A stretch of DNA of 64,000 bases from Isoetes taiwanensis (GCA_021234155.1 JAJEKV010000064.1:6138001-6202000), one strand, 5' to 3'. Positions 1 to 12,490 are shown, counted from the stretch's first letter. Notes: a model not told the origin generated them from the sequence alone. Numbers and translations: made by a program.

Positions 1-1260
1 TTCTTTAATCTCGTTTCTCTTTCGCTTGCTACTCCCCTTCTCTTCTTTTTGCATGTGTGTCTTGTCCCATCCAAACTTTATTGCATCAGTGGTCTCGACT
101 GCTCCATTTAGTTCTTTTTACTCCACATATCTCATAATGTCCCCTTCATTTTTCTTTTCTCTATATCTTTCAATGTTGTGCTATATTCCTTTTTTCTTAA
201 TCCCTTTTGTTTTTTCCTGTCCATTTCATTTGCTCCTATTTCCTTTTTGCTAAGCTTCTAGATCATTCTCGAGCTTTGTTTCTTGTTGTATGCGTAGATA
301 AGTGCTTGTTCCTTTCTCTTATGTTCTCAATTACTCTCATAAATGCCTTTGTGAGGACCTATACTCGCTCGTTTGCCATATTTTCTCAGTATCTCATGAT
401 TGCCTTGGAGGGCCGATTAGACATTTGCATTTGGCGACCTTAGCTACATCGTCCCAATTTGCTTTTTCTTCTATTCTTGATCCCTTTTCCATCCATTTCA
501 TGATAATCTCTTGTTCATCTCTTTTATCCATTCTGCATTTTATTCCTTTCCTTCTTTTCCACATTTGGCCTTTCCTCTTTATTCTTTCATAGTATCCCTT
601 GAAACATCTTAGTTCTTCTATTTGTCTTGCCTCCCTCCCTGCCGCGTTTTGAGTCGCTGCAGTTCTTTTTGCCCTGTTGGTGTCCAGTCATCATGCCTTT
701 TTACCCTGTTGACCCCAATTTTTTCATCTGCCTTGGCTTAGCATGTACTCTCTTACCGTATTTGCACTTTCCTCCCTTCGATCTATTTTGTCCTATTCTC
801 CTTGTGGTCCTTGTTTGCTCTAGCCTTTTTGAGGTAGATTCCTCTTCTATCGGCCAAGTTATTTTGTCATAGAACCCATCTTAGGAATGCTTCGTGACTC
901 TTATGATAGCAATAGAACCGAAATTTCCTTGGATGGGGACGTTCCTTCTCATCGGCGTTCCTCCAGTTATCGCTCCTTTCCGTTTTGTGGCTCCGTGGCC
1001 TTCAGTGTCTTTTTGTATAGTCTCATTTCTCAGCATGGCGCTGTAGCCTCTGAGATGGTATTTGTTATTCATTTTTCCTCGGCATGGCGATGTGGCCTCC
1101 GAAGCAGCACTAATTGGATGTTTTTCTCGTGATGATCATTCTATGGATGGTTCCCAATTGGTCGGCTATCATTTCTTCCTACGTGGCGTGTGGATCGATG
1201 GGTTTTGGGGGTTTGGGGGGGAGGTGGGAAGTCAGTATATTAGTATTGACTATTGAGCAT
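1..1260. other. T-rich spacer, no gene seen
   Basis: The plus strand is strongly pyrimidine-rich (runs of TTTTC and CCTT). Its open frames are low-complexity, rich in F, S, L and C, and resemble no family I know. Two short copies of a CATGGCG-TGT-GCCTC-GA pattern occur near 1033 and 1082. The composition resembles 18260-22300, so both may be untranslated or long-terminal parts of related retroelements; that is inference. Confidence 0.4.
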
Positions 1261-3204
1261 TCAGGAGAACCTATTGAAAACAAGCAGACGAAAGAGTACC
1301 AGCATGGCACTACACTGAATTGCCACAGAACTACTAATACACAACTAATGCACAGCTTCTAACTAATATGCATCTACCATTTCTTATACCTTAATCGAGC
1401 AAGAAAGACATGAAAGAAATACATTATGCATGCTTACCTTTTCCAATAAGCCCCAATGCACGAGGTAGATTTACATCCCATGTGCATCCTGACATCACGT
1501 AGTTGTTCCTTATGCTAGAAAGATAGGAGATATATAATAGGCAGTAAGGATGTCTTTAAGATGCCAATACCATTCGGAAGGAACCAAAATACTGCTCGCA
1601 ATTTGTGCAGGACTGAAATTCAACATTTGGCTGCTATGCAACTGAAACCAAAGAAAGAGGAGGAGGCTGCAAGCTAAGGATCAAAGAGTGATCTAAGAAC
1701 TCCCTGGGGGTATAGGGAGAGTGGCAATTCGTTCGAAAGAGTGAGGTTTGGAATTTTGTGGGCCCTAATTGCTAAACCCATAATATACAGTTATTGAACT
1801 TAACCATTGAATTAAAAGGTTACATGGACAACTCTATACATACACGAGTATAGATGCCATCACTGTGGCTAGCCAATAGGAACTTGGGAGCATAGTAGAG
1901 GTTAAGATCATCAACCAACAGAACCTTCAGAAAAAGTAGAAGATCTCAGAATTGTTATGAACAAGCACCATCGAACTTAATATAATAAAAAGTTAAAAAA
2001 GTTGGATTATTATTGCACCATTTTCTCATTGCAGCCAAAACATTTACAGGTTCCTAACTTAAGCCCAGCAACACTGGGCACTATTACTAGTAAGAATACA
2101 ACATAATTGAACAATAGCATTGATTATTGTTTTAGACTTTAACTTGATATCTTTACACTAAAATAGAATAATTTAACAAGCATCCCCCACTCTCCCGCCC
2201 TGATTCTTTAAGTAGCATCTTTTTGACACACCTATCGTCATAAGTCTAACATATTTTCTACCTTTGTTGCCACCATTTTGCCCTTATATTTTGTCACAAA
2301 CCCATTTCCACTTGTCGGTATTGTCAATGCCAATACATCATAATGGAGAATGTATGATTACGGCATGCCATAAATGAGATTGGGATACTGCTATCCAAAG
2401 TTCCTACTTTGCTCATGTTGGTTCAATGCCGAGGAAGAGGAGGAGGACAACACTTTTAACATCCTTTAGAGACCAACTAGTCTATAAGATGCATACAGAA
2501 CATCAACATTGTTTCCTACCTCCATTCACTTTAGGTTAATGCACTCACCTGGTGGGGGAGGGGGAGCAATACACCTTTCACATTTTAAATTTTTATATGT
2601 GATATATGAATTGAGTGCCGTGTAATTTCTCATATGAATTTATTAACCAGTGAGATATAATATTGTCAAATGTGGTATTGTATTCTTAGATATGGCAAAC
2701 TAAAGGTAGGAACCCAAGAATTGGAACACGTTCAAGCAAAAGGATTAATTTCAAAATAATAACCTTCACTGACAAAGGTAGCTTGCTTCTATTTATGGTT
2801 TAACTTGGTTGATCTAGCTTTATAGATGCAATGTTATTGCAAGCATTTGTTTGACCAAAAGGACGATTTTAAAAATAATACCTTTCATTGGCACGATTTA
2901 TGATTTTACTTGGTAGCTTCTATCTTTGTAAAAGCATTCCCTTTGACATGGTGGCCGCCTAAGCAATGTATTATCTGGCCCCAACATTGATGGCTTAGCC
3001 AGCAAAAGTGTTTGTGGCCATCTTTGCCATGTCGAGACACGTCTTTGCAATAAATACAATAAAGGTATACATTTTGGTATAATATTCTATCTAATGATAT
3101 TATAGGTATACCTTTGTAGTACCAACCATGTAAATGGTTAATCCACGTGGGATATCTACAAATACCAGATCCAGGCAACAGTAGATCAGAGTGCTTAATT
3201 TATA
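1261..3204. other. Intergenic region upstream of the receptor kinase
   Basis: AT-rich DNA with no convincing coding exon. A weak, diverged repeat about 120 bp apart starts near 2738 and 2858 (AAAGGA...AAAATAATAnCCTTnA-TG). The last few hundred bases precede the kinase start and presumably hold its promoter and 5' leader, but I see no TATA box I would commit to. Confidence 0.35.
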
Positions 3205-4977
3205 ATGGGGGTTTTCAATTGTTGGATTTTCTTCTCCATTTTGTTGATATTAACTTCTTGCTGGTGTCAACAACTTGATTACCCATCTGCTAATCTCGGC
3301 TCCACATGGATCAACAACGACCTGTTGCATACGATGCATTACACAGATGGGAGCTCAGCCAGGCCTCTGCTCACAACCACAAACGACCATTTAAAATGTG
3401 CCTTTGGATTTTTCCACACCTCCAATGGGTATTTTTTATGTATTTTCATCCTTGAGGCTCATGCATCTCCCCAAGTGATCTGGACAGCTAACAAGAACAA
3501 ACCTGTTGGAGAAAATGCTACTCTGGAGCTGGCAAGCGACGGAGATCTCCTGCTCAACAACTCAAATGGCACTTTGGTTTGGTCTACAAACACCTCCCAA
3601 AAAGGGGTGATCCAGATTTCTATTCAAGAAGCTGGAATTGTGGTGCTCCTTGATGCACAAAAGAGGGCAATATGGCAGAGCTATGAGCACACAACGGGGT
3701 ATGAAGCAGAATATATGGCAGACGATTACATTGAAATGGAAAAAGATGGTCTTATTCAGATGGTCCCTTCTTCTTCCCCTGCTCATGCTCCTCTTTCCCC
3801 TTCTGGAAGCCCAAACCCCTTTGGAAATGCTCGTGGAAGCCCATTTGCTGGATATGCAATCATTGCTATAGTTTCTTCTATACTTGGATCACTGGCTACC
3901 ATTAGCCTCCTTTATTGGCTCCTACGTAGAAGAACACAAGCCTCCTTGGCTGATGAGGAAGATATATTTGACTTACTCCCTGGCTTGCCCACCCGTTTCA
4001 CATACAAAGCCATATGCTTGGCCACACATAAGTTTAGCACAAAGCTTGGCGAAGGGGGTTTTGGCTCCGTCTACCTTGGAACCTTACAAGATGGAACTCA
4101 AGTGGCAGTCAAGCAATTGGAAGGTTCCAAACAAGGCCAAAAGGAATTCAAAAATGAGGTATGCATTATAGGAAGTATTCATCATTTTAATTTGGTACAC
4201 TTATTTGGGTTCTGCTACGAAAAGCAACATCGCCTGCTTGTTTATGAATATGTGTCAAATCGATCATTAGATCACTGGCTTTTTGGTGACAATGCAAAAC
4301 ATGTCCTCAGTTGGGGAACCAGAATGAAAATCGCAACTGGGATTGCCCGTGGCCTATCATATCTTCATGAAGAATGTAGAGAAACCATTATCCATCTTGA
4401 CATCAAGCCACAAAATATCCTTTTGGATGAAAATTTTGATGCCAAGGTAGCAGACTTTGGTCTCTCAAAGCTTACTAATCGAGATCAAAGAGAGGTGATG
4501 ACACAAATGAGAGGCACACCAGGCTATATGGCTCCAGAATGGCTTCATTTTACAATCACATCAAAGACCGATGTATATAGCTATGGGGTGCTTCTACTAG
4601 AGATAATAAGTGGGCGTAAAAGCCTAGATTTGTCGTGTTGTGATCATGAGAAGGTTTATTTCCCGAAGTGGGCTAGCCAAAAGTTGAAGGATGGGTTGAT
4701 AGTGGACCTAGTAGATCCTCGATTAAATGGGATGTTCAACAAAGATGAAGTCCTTCGAGCAACTAGAGTGGCATTCTGGTGCATTCAAGATGATCCTGAG
4801 GTGAGATCAACTATGAACAATGTATTGAAAATGTTTGATGGAACAATGGAAACTAGTACTCCACCCTTGGATTTCCTGCATCCTTCTTTTCCGAATTTTA
4901 ACAAAGGAAGTGAACATGTTTCAAGTCTAGTGTTGGAATCCATCCCATTAGCTTCAGAACTTTCGGGTCCTAGGTAA
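3205..4977 (+). CDS. G-type lectin S-receptor-like serine/threonine protein kinase (SD2-5-like)
   Basis: Single-exon frame of 590 residues. Residues 1-21 look like a signal peptide. A B-lectin (mannose-binding) domain covers about 45-130, with VIWTANKNKPV near 91-101. A proline/serine-rich linker (about 188-215) leads to a membrane segment at about 217-240. The kinase domain starts near 276: glycine loop LGEGGFGSV (281-289), VAVK lysine 303, catalytic HLDIKPQN (397-404), DFG (417-419), APE (443-445). The residue before the catalytic Asp is Leu, so this is a non-RD kinase, as is usual in the SD2-5 group. EGF and PAN modules seen in many S-domain kinases are absent and the lectin part is short, so the ectodomain is reduced. 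The ATG has A at -3 and G at +4. Expected role: plasma-membrane signalling kinase with an extracellular lectin-like domain; the ligand is unknown. Confidence 0.9.
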   Translation: MGVFNCWIFFSILLILTSCWCQQLDYPSANLGSTWINNDLLHTMHYTDGSSARPLLTTTNDHLKCAFGFFHTSNGYFLCIFILEAHASPQVIWTANKNKPVGENATLELASDGDLLLNNSNGTLVWSTNTSQKGVIQISIQEAGIVVLLDAQKRAIWQSYEHTTGYEAEYMADDYIEMEKDGLIQMVPSSSPAHAPLSPSGSPNPFGNARGSPFAGYAIIAIVSSILGSLATISLLYWLLRRRTQASLADEEDIFDLLPGLPTRFTYKAICLATHKFSTKLGEGGFGSVYLGTLQDGTQVAVKQLEGSKQGQKEFKNEVCIIGSIHHFNLVHLFGFCYEKQHRLLVYEYVSNRSLDHWLFGDNAKHVLSWGTRMKIATGIARGLSYLHEECRETIIHLDIKPQNILLDENFDAKVADFGLSKLTNRDQREVMTQMRGTPGYMAPEWLHFTITSKTDVYSYGVLLLEIISGRKSLDLSCCDHEKVYFPKWASQKLKDGLIVDLVDPRLNGMFNKDEVLRATRVAFWCIQDDPEVRSTMNNVLKMFDGTMETSTPPLDFLHPSFPNFNKGSEHVSSLVLESIPLASELSGPR

Positions 4978-5473
4978 CACATTGGAATATGTAAGCCATC
5001 TTATTGTAATACTTTTACGTTCATATTCTATTTTATTGCATCCTTATATACTATCATTTTCCCTTTTTTTTTTTTCTATCTTTTACTCTTAGTTATTCCA
5101 TTGTGAGCACATCTCATAGACCAATTAACAATCTTAACAAGGTGCAAAGATATTAAGGATTGCCCCAATGCCATGACATGGTTTGCACAAAAAGCGATAC
5201 AAGTTATGTATGCATTTAGGGCCATCCATTGTTAACGAGGTAAAGGAGCAATTGCACTAATATCATGTAGTGCAATTGTAAACTCTTGTTTCAAAATCTA
5301 AAATCAATGTCTATTTAGGGGGTTCCTCGTGAAAGATCATTCAAAGATGCAGATTTCCATCCAAAACTTGAGTATTTACAAAGGCAATATTAAATTTATG
5401 TTAATAATAACCCATCATAGATTTTGATGTGAAACTATACGAACGAAGAGTACTTAATATTCTAGTCATAAAA

Positions 5474-5831
5474 TACGCAAATTTAAGAAAAATACAATTC
5501 TTAACAAAGGTGATGTGCATGGAGGGTTGCACTCCATGGCTGGAGGGTAAAGTGGCTTAAATCATACTGCAAAGTCATATTTTGACAATCAACCAAAATT
5601 GCTACTTTAAAACAATAGAATACTTGATACCATGGCTTTATGAGGATTGACCATACGCAAATTTAAGAAAAGTACAATTCTTAACAAGGTGCTGCGCACG
5701 CAGGGTTGCACTCCATGGCTGGAGGGTAAAATGGCTTAAATCATACTGCAAAGTCATATTTTGACAATCAACCAAAATTGCTACTTCAAAACAATAGAAT
5801 ACTTGATACCATGACTTTACGAGGATTGACC
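5474..5831. repeat. Tandem duplication, two 180-bp copies
   Basis: The segment starting TACGCAAATTTAAGAAAA at 5474 recurs at 5654 with a period of exactly 180 bp. The copies share GGGTTGCACTCCATGGCTGG and long flanking matches, with only scattered substitutions and small indels. It lies 3' of the receptor kinase and encodes nothing recognisable. Confidence 0.9.
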
Positions 5832-6147
5832 TAAAGAAATCTTTGGTGGTCGGCATGGAACAAGAATGGCAGAAGCATAAGGACAAGCCTAATAGAGGAG
5901 AGAATGGAAATATATGTTTTGTCAGCATAGAAATGAGAGAACTTCTTGAAGACCAATGATCAGTTTTTTGTCACAGAGAGCTTCAAATATATGAGGAGCA
6001 GGGTTTGTAGAGGAATGAAACGTTGATCCATTGCGTGACTACAAACCTCGCAAGAAAAAGTAAAACCCAATGATCCCGAATTTGAAATGCAAGGTCTATG
6101 CAATGCACATACCAAGAATCCCCATCTTCATAGCAAAATGAATAGAT

Positions 6148-6186
6148 CTCCCTCCCTCCCTCCCTCCCTTCCCCTCCCCCCCCCCC
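6148..6186. repeat. CCCT/poly-C low-complexity tract
   Basis: A run of CTCCCTCCC units passes into a pure C stretch. It lies just beyond the CLPX relic. Confidence 0.9.
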
Positions 6187-6558
6187 GAATGATAGCCATA
6201 TATGAGTATTGATGCAGGGAGTCCGGTGGAATTTCTATGTTTTAAGTTTGGACCAGTGAATGTACGTTGCGTTATGTGGTCTTGATGAAGGAGTTATGTA
6301 GGTGATGATTATGGGTGTTTTGTTTATGCGTGCTTTGTTTTGATGGTTTTGTTTCAGGTAGTTAATGCCTGATTTGAATTGCAGAATTTGAAGTTTGCAG
6401 ACGATGAATGCATGAAAGTGAGGTGTAGTTACATTTATTGTGTCATGTGAATGAAGAACCACGTGAAATAGATAGTGGAATTGTCGGGTCCTTAGAAACA
6501 TATCAAATAATATATGAAGAATCCAAATAGAAAGATAGTTAAGTAAAGATATATTAAC

Positions 6559-6840
6559 CTTTTTGGCCCGTTCTTGACCTATGACAAACTTATCAAGAGC
6601 ATCACATATCTGCCTTGGAGTTGGCAGATCTTTTCCAAGGTTTGCACCTCCCCAATTATTTCTAGTTTCAAAAGCACCACCTCCTCCTGATCCTCCAGTG
6701 GTAGGTTGTGCCCTAACTAGATTGGTATTTGGAAGAAATGGAGAATTAGGTGGCTGTTGCATTGTAATTACAGGAGGCAATGTAATACCAGCTCCCTACT
6801 GCCAGTGTTGTGGATTGTCACCATATCTTCTTGAATCTAC
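6559..6840 (-). pseudogene. CLPX (Clp protease ATPase subunit) exon fragment
   Basis: The minus-strand frame reads [20 protein letters not shown] and then [10 protein letters not shown], the conserved stretch just before the AAA+ core of plant mitochondrial CLPX. Directly after ERAKK the DNA continues as GTTAATAT, a plausible splice donor (exon edge at 6559). Upstream, a glycine-rich GGSGGGG stretch and a [16 protein letters not shown] stretch match the variable linker style of CLPX, but a TAG breaks the frame at the start of that stretch. No Walker A, Walker B or later exon follows on the minus strand downstream of the donor (below 6559). I therefore read this as an exon relic or a captured fragment rather than a working unfoldase gene. 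Confidence 0.7.
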
Positions 6841-8389
6841 TAGAGTTGGGAGCAGACGAAGGAGCTTCACTTGGAGCTACAACTGTGTGAACGATGTCAT
6901 GACTTCCCACCTCATCTATCGGACCCATAAGCACAAGGCCTAGCATATTATTTCACTACAGTTGCATCAGATTGGAGCTTCGGTCTGCCTTGCCACTTAC
7001 CCGGTTGAAACATCCATGATCTAGAATGCAGGTGTCTGCCAGTTTACAGAGAACAATAGGTTTGGAGCAGTCACCACACTAGAAGAAAACCCCTATGATT
7101 GTAATGCTTATTGATACATTTCTTAAACGAAAATAATAATATATTATAATTTAAAAAGAGCGGTACAAAGCCGATTTGAAACGGTCACAATTTATAGGGT
7201 CAATTGAAACGTGTAACATAGTTGTAACATATAACAATATTGAAGCACATAACAGAGCTGTAACACATTTCAACTTTTTTTAAATAAATACGCGTTTTAA
7301 ATCGGAAATGCGCTGTTAATTATGGATTTGCTTCTTTTGGAGATACGAGAAGGGAAGCGGGATGGAAGGCGCGAGCGTGAACGCTTGATCTTGAATAAAG
7401 CTAACTAGGTTCTATCGTGATTAGGATCTCGAATCGAGGTAAGCAGATAAGGTATTCCTCTTACGTCTTTAGATCTTGGATTTTTGGGTCCCATCACTTT
7501 CTTGGAAAGGCATCTTTCATCTCTGCCACTTCCCTTCTCTCTCCTCTTGCCATTTGCCAATCTTTCTCTTACTCTCTAATTTCCAATCATCTATATTCTC
7601 CTTTCTACCAAATTCGTAACTGCACATGTGCCTGCTTGAGAACCATAGGTGGAAAAAATACGGATGTATGAATTGGCATGTTCCAACGGCACCACGTATG
7701 GCACACTTTATAATCTCATCTTGGGACATGTTGGTCACAAAGTCGGCCTCTTTCATGTACATGGACTTTGAGGTCATTCATTTTAAAGCATCTTTAGCCG
7801 GAAGTAGATCTTAAAATGGAAGTAGATTGCGTTGATCCAGGCAATGGAACTTGTCATATCAAAGTGTGCAAGAAATTCTCGAGGATTTCTCTCAGAAATT
7901 CAGTCTTCTTATCATAACTCATGACGCTTGGGCTCGTTAGAATGTCATGGCATCCTCCTTCCATTGATCTAAGATTCGGGCATTGATTTGGTCGATTTGG
8001 TGCAGAGAAAGGGCCTGGCAATTTTGGCCTCCTTTAGGTGGTAGGGTTTGTCCTCCTTTTAGCTTTTTTGATGAAATGAAAAGATCCACTCTTATTCCCT
8101 CAAAGCATTCCTCAGGTATGTCAAACATGACAAAATTGAATGCTGAGAAGACTTACACTGCATCTTCACCACGGTTGGGTGTTATGACCGATCATAGGCT
8201 AGCCCGTGAAGGCCCAAGCATAGCTAGTATTAGTTTAACTACATCGGGCTCTAATGAACATGGAAGGGTTTCCACTGTGCTCTTAACCCTTAGCATTGTT
8301 GTAGCCTTCTTCTGCTCAGCTTGTTGCCCCTGTTCCGTCTGCCCCTGTTGTAGCCTCCAATGTTCTCTTCTGAGATCTCTTATGAGTTA

Positions 8390-8650
8390 TTATAGGCAAA
8401 CTCAGCTAATGAAAGTCAATTGACCCAATCATCCCACTGATAACTGATAAGGCACCTCAAATATTGTTTTAGAGTCTCATTGATGTGCTCTACTTGCTTA
8501 TTATTTTCTGAATGATGACCAGAAGTCAAAGAGTAACCGACATGTAATAGCTTCAAAAGTCACTTTCAGAAACTCGCGACAAATTGAGGTCCACAATCAC
8601 AAGTGATAGTTTTTTGGAATCCATGAAATCTAGTTACTTCATAAAGAAGA
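8390..8650 (-). pseudogene. Integrase core fragment of the decayed Ty3/gypsy element
   Basis: The minus strand reads FHGFQKTITCDCGPQFVASF and later GHHSENNKQVEHINETLKQY, followed by WDDWV and LAEFAYNNS. These match the second Asp (usually SDRGPQF) and the Glu (usually NGQVER) segments of a gypsy integrase. Stop codons fall inside the core. Confidence 0.75.
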
Positions 8651-9350
8651 ATATCAATTGTTCCCTGGCTGGTGATGGTGACGTTGCAAGGAATAAAATT
8701 AGTCATCTTAGAAAAGCGATCAATAATAAATCATGACCTCGAAAGAGTGGCATCCAGAATAAAGTAAACATAAATAAACAATAAAAGTATATGGCTCATA
8801 TACCATACAACATTTTGTTATGCCAAATATTAACATGCATGCACAATATCAGACAATGGTCTGCAAATTTACTTAGGCATAACATACAGAAGTCCATCAT
8901 GGAACAGGAGTCCATATCAAATCTCAAACGGTCATAGTTTGATCGCATTTGTCAAGAAGATGATGGTGATCCAAGATGTGAAATACATCTTGAACCAATA
9001 GATGGAGGATAGAGATGCCCGAATAGACTTCAACAAGACTTTATCATAAGACCTCTCAAATAAAGTGATGGCCAAAAGCTAGAACTAATCAGGCCCTTGA
9101 ATAACATGTAATTACTGATCAAATGCGGGATCACCTAGCTTAAACTCGGGGTAGGAGCGTCGAGACACGGCATCGGATTTCCCTTGCAGAGATCCACGAT
9201 GGTCGTTATCACAAAATTAATACGGGATAATATTTGAGTATGCCACCGGGTCTGGCAATGTTTGAGCACTCGAGCAGACTGAAAATATTCCAGGTTTGGA
9301 TGATTCGTATAGACTATGGCCTTATGAGGATATCCTTCTAAGAAACATCT

Positions 9351-9759
9351 CTACTCATTGAAAGGATCAACTATCACCATTAGCTCCTTGTCATAAATCG
9401 CATAATTGATTTTGGCAGCATGAAACTTTTGTGAATAATAGGCAATTGGATATAGTTCATGGCCATCCCTCTCATGTGACAGGATGCTATCACGAGCAAA
9501 ATCAAAAACATCTGCTTCGACAACATATTGGGCGCGAAGGATCTGCATGGGCAAGAACCGGTGTTGTGGTAAAAGCATGTTTTAGGGTAATAAAAGCAGT
9601 TTTCACTTCAACACTCCATTCAAATGGCATATCCTTCACCATGAAGCGTGTCAAAGAAAGGACAACCTCCAAATAATCCCAAATAAAACACCGATAGAAG
9701 TTGGAAAATCCAAGAAAACATTGAATATCTTGGATAGAAGAAGGTGTTTTCCACTTCAA
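9351..9759 (-). pseudogene. RT connection and RNase H fragment of the decayed Ty3/gypsy element
   Basis: Two overlapping frames carry the end of RT (IQCFLGFSNFYRCFI; FEWSVEVKTAFITLKHAFTT; PVLAHADPS) and the RNase H domain (HELYPIAYYSQKFHAAKINY, AIYDKELMVIV). They lie in different frames, so a frameshift occurred near 9510-9570, close to the expected TDAS catalytic region. Confidence 0.8.
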
Positions 9760-10139
9760 AATAGTGCTGACCTTTTCTAGTCTGTAGAGACTCCATCAAA
9801 GTGATCAAGGGGGATTAACATAGTTTTAGCCGTACAAACTATGTGGATGACCTAAAAGGTTTTTTTTCTGGGGCTTGAACCATACATATACTCTTATCTA
9901 GAGGTTTTTTTTGTGACTTTTGGTACAATATGTGGCTGAAATGAAGTTTTTGAAATATTTTTAAGGCGTACACAAAGGGGTTTTTGGCGACCCCATGCAT
10001 GCACATGAAGTGCCCCCTAGATGATAGGTGCACCTCCCAGGAGAGTGATATAATAACCAAGAAACTCCAAAGTATCCTGATCGAACTGACAATTCCTTAG
10101 TTGGCATATAATCCATGCACACGAAGCTTCTGGAGGACC

Positions 10140-10700
10140 TGTCATATTTGCGGCTCATGTTCTTCAAGAGTCTTATAGTAAATAAGAATATCGTCCAAAT
10201 AGATGATAATGAAAATATCCAAGAACTCTCGGAAGACATCATCGACCTTATGCTGAAATATTGCTAGGGTATTGGTAAGCCCAAACTGCATAACTATGTA
10301 TTCAAAATGATCATACAGAGTACAAAATACTATCTTTCACTGATCACCCTCCCAGATCCGTATAAGATTGCAGGTACCACGACGACCAATCTTCATAAAA
10401 TAGCGTGCATTTTAGAGCCATCCAAACAACTTTGGAATTAGAGGAAGCAGATACTAATTGGCACAATGATGTTATTGAGGTTGTAATATCAATGAGTAGA
10501 CGCAGGAAATCATCCTTCTTTTTTATGAAGAAGATAGGCGCAGGGAACTAAGAATGTTGAATGAAGCTAGTAGCTAGATTCTCTTCAATATAATCCCAAA
10601 AGCCCTTCAACTTACCGGGGATAGGTCATACAACCATATGGCGGCATTATTTAGGGCTGCAGGATCAATACAACAATCATATGGACGATGCTCTGGGAGT
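10140..10700 (-). pseudogene. Reverse transcriptase fragment of the decayed Ty3/gypsy element
   Basis: The minus strand shows WLYDLSPGKLKGFWDYIEEN and then APIFFIKKKDDFLRLLID, the start of a gypsy RT (normally -P..L..L+.YI.ENL...FI+.S.SP.GAPV.FVKKKDG.LR). Further down is YLDDILIYYKTLEEHEPQ, the catalytic YLDD box and its usual continuation, then VLQKLRVHGLYAN. Several stops interrupt the frame (for example after PQI and after LYAN). Confidence 0.75.
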
Positions 10701-11412
10701 TTGTTGGCCTTGACTTTTGTCACAAAACATTAAAAAAAGTCGCCATATTTTATTTGGGTGCATTGGAGCAGACTTCACTGGTGCAAAGCTAGTCGATGAA
10801 TGAACCTGGATTGCTAATACTGAACTTTGATCTTGCCTTCTCCATTTTATAAACTCACAAAGAGAAATCTTCGAAATATGGGTGTGAAGAAGCCTCCACA
10901 GAAATAGGAACTTGGATAGGAGCAAGAAAAAACTGAGCTGGGACATCATCTGCAACATTGAATCTTAGACATGAACTGAAACAAAGACAAAAGCCAAATT
11001 TGAATATGGAACATGAGATAAAATATGAGTAGGAGCAGAATCAGGGGCCCATGATACTGCATAGACTGGAATAGATGTTCGTGCAGGGGCATGAACTACA
11101 GATGAATTGGGGCTAGAGCTAGAACCAACAAACCGAAATGACTTAGAATGCCAATCAACCTGCGGGCTATGTAGCTTGAGTCAGAGGAGGCCCAAAACTA
11201 ATGGCGCATGTAGGCCAATGATGAGATTGAAGAAAATGCTATACGAAAGCTCCCACAAAGAAACCCGAAGAGGTGCAACACATTCCGTGATTGCCCTCAA
11301 AGAGATCTCACGTCCATCAATCACATCAACAGATTTGGGATGCAAGAGCCTGATTCTCAGGATGACATGCTTAAAAGTAAATGCATTGTCCCTAAAACAA
11401 GCAATTGCACCA

Positions 11413-11658
11413 CTACCGAGTTGTGTCAAAACCTCTGACTCTAATGATATTCGTCTTGAAATCCTCTATGTTCAGCACCATATCCTCGACATCCTCACGA
11501 AGTTCTCTCTGAAAACAATCATGGAAAGCAACATCATCCCATGCAGTATCAATTGCAATTTGACGAAATTTAGATGCATAAACTGAAGATGGCGAGAGCC
11601 TTGCCTGAGATTGCTGAGTTTCATTCTTGATGTCTATTGACGACCCTGTTATTCCCAA
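11413..11658 (-). pseudogene. gag fragment of the decayed Ty3/gypsy element
   Basis: An 81-residue open stretch contains SVYASKFRQIAIDTAWDDVA followed by FHDCFQRELREDVEDMVL. It has the helix pattern of plant Ty3/gypsy capsid (the S-x-YAxxFRxLA...W.....-F..GL...I type). Frames on either side are open only briefly, so gag is fragmented. Confidence 0.65.
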
Positions 11659-12434
11659 AACATACCTCTAGCTTAGCAATGAAAGTAGCAGTCTTGCAAT
11701 TTTGGAGCCCCTCTTTCCAGCAAAGCTGGTCCTTGAGGAGAGAACCAACCGATGCAACTTGTTCCTAAGCTATGCGTCTATGAGGATGGAAATGAGTCAC
11801 AAGCTGAATCTAATCTAAAAAACTATGAAGCTTGGATTGAGCATTGTCAAACTCTCTCGGGCAAGCTGATCTTAGGCTCTAGAGGCTGATTCATAAGAAG
11901 TTGCCCGATCTCTATGCTCTCTTTTATCCAGCTGCAATTGCTGACATACTCGAACAAGCTGCTGGACTTGCTATAATAATATTGAAACCTCGTCTATAAA
12001 GAAAAAAAACACTAAATATGAGCAAAGAAATACTTAGATTCAAAGTAGACAAGAATCGATAAGGGATTCCGGTTCAAACTACTATGAACCTACGCAAAAA
12101 CAAGGAATATACAGGGAAAATATGGAAGAAATACGAAAGAAAAGAAAAGAAAAGAAAATGCGAAGATTGGCAAAGAATCTTGTATATACTAAAGAATCAA
12201 GAATACAATGGCCCAAAACCAAGCAGGAATACAAGAAAGATGCCTAGAAGGCCAAGATCGACAAGAATGAGGCTCCTCTAATATATCTAAACCAATGGTC
12301 TTGATCGCACAACTCCAATATATGAGATCTCGCCAAGTGTCGCCATGCATATAGGTTCTGGGATGTTCTAGAACCTCATGAAAGCTATTGTGGATATGAG
12401 AAAGATGCAAAAGATTATCATTAAAGAAAATAGA

Positions 12435-12490
12435 TAGCGCACTTGGTAATGATATGTGGCTTGCAGCTAGTGAGTTGTAAGTTCAAATCT
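12435..12490 (+). repeat. tRNA-like / SINE-type internal promoter
   Basis: TAGCGCACTTGG (12435-12446) fits the pol III A box (TRGYNNANNNGG). AGTTCAAATCT (12480-12490) fits a decayed B box (GGTTCGANTCC), about 45 bp downstream as in a tRNA. No full cloverleaf is convincing, so a tRNA-derived SINE head or a tRNA relic is likelier than a working tRNA. Confidence 0.4.

Larger units (their letters stand above)
7930..12000 (-). mobile_element. Decayed Ty3/gypsy retrotransposon (minus strand)
   Basis: Reading the minus strand from high to low coordinates gives the canonical Ty3/gypsy order: gag (about 11413-11658), RT core with YLDD (about 10140-10700), RNase H (9351-9759) and integrase core (about 8390-8650). 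All are broken by stops and frameshifts. The motif order and the RNase H and integrase wording resemble plant chromovirus-type elements. I could not identify matching LTRs, so the outer limits are approximate. Confidence 0.8.

Noticed and set aside
7077..7095. CACTAGAAGAAAAC as a possible CACTA terminus
   Set aside because: No GC-rich subterminal array follows and the CACTACAAG core is not matched.
12435..12490. Functional tRNA gene
   Set aside because: A and B box matches exist, but no consistent acceptor and anticodon stems could be drawn by eye.
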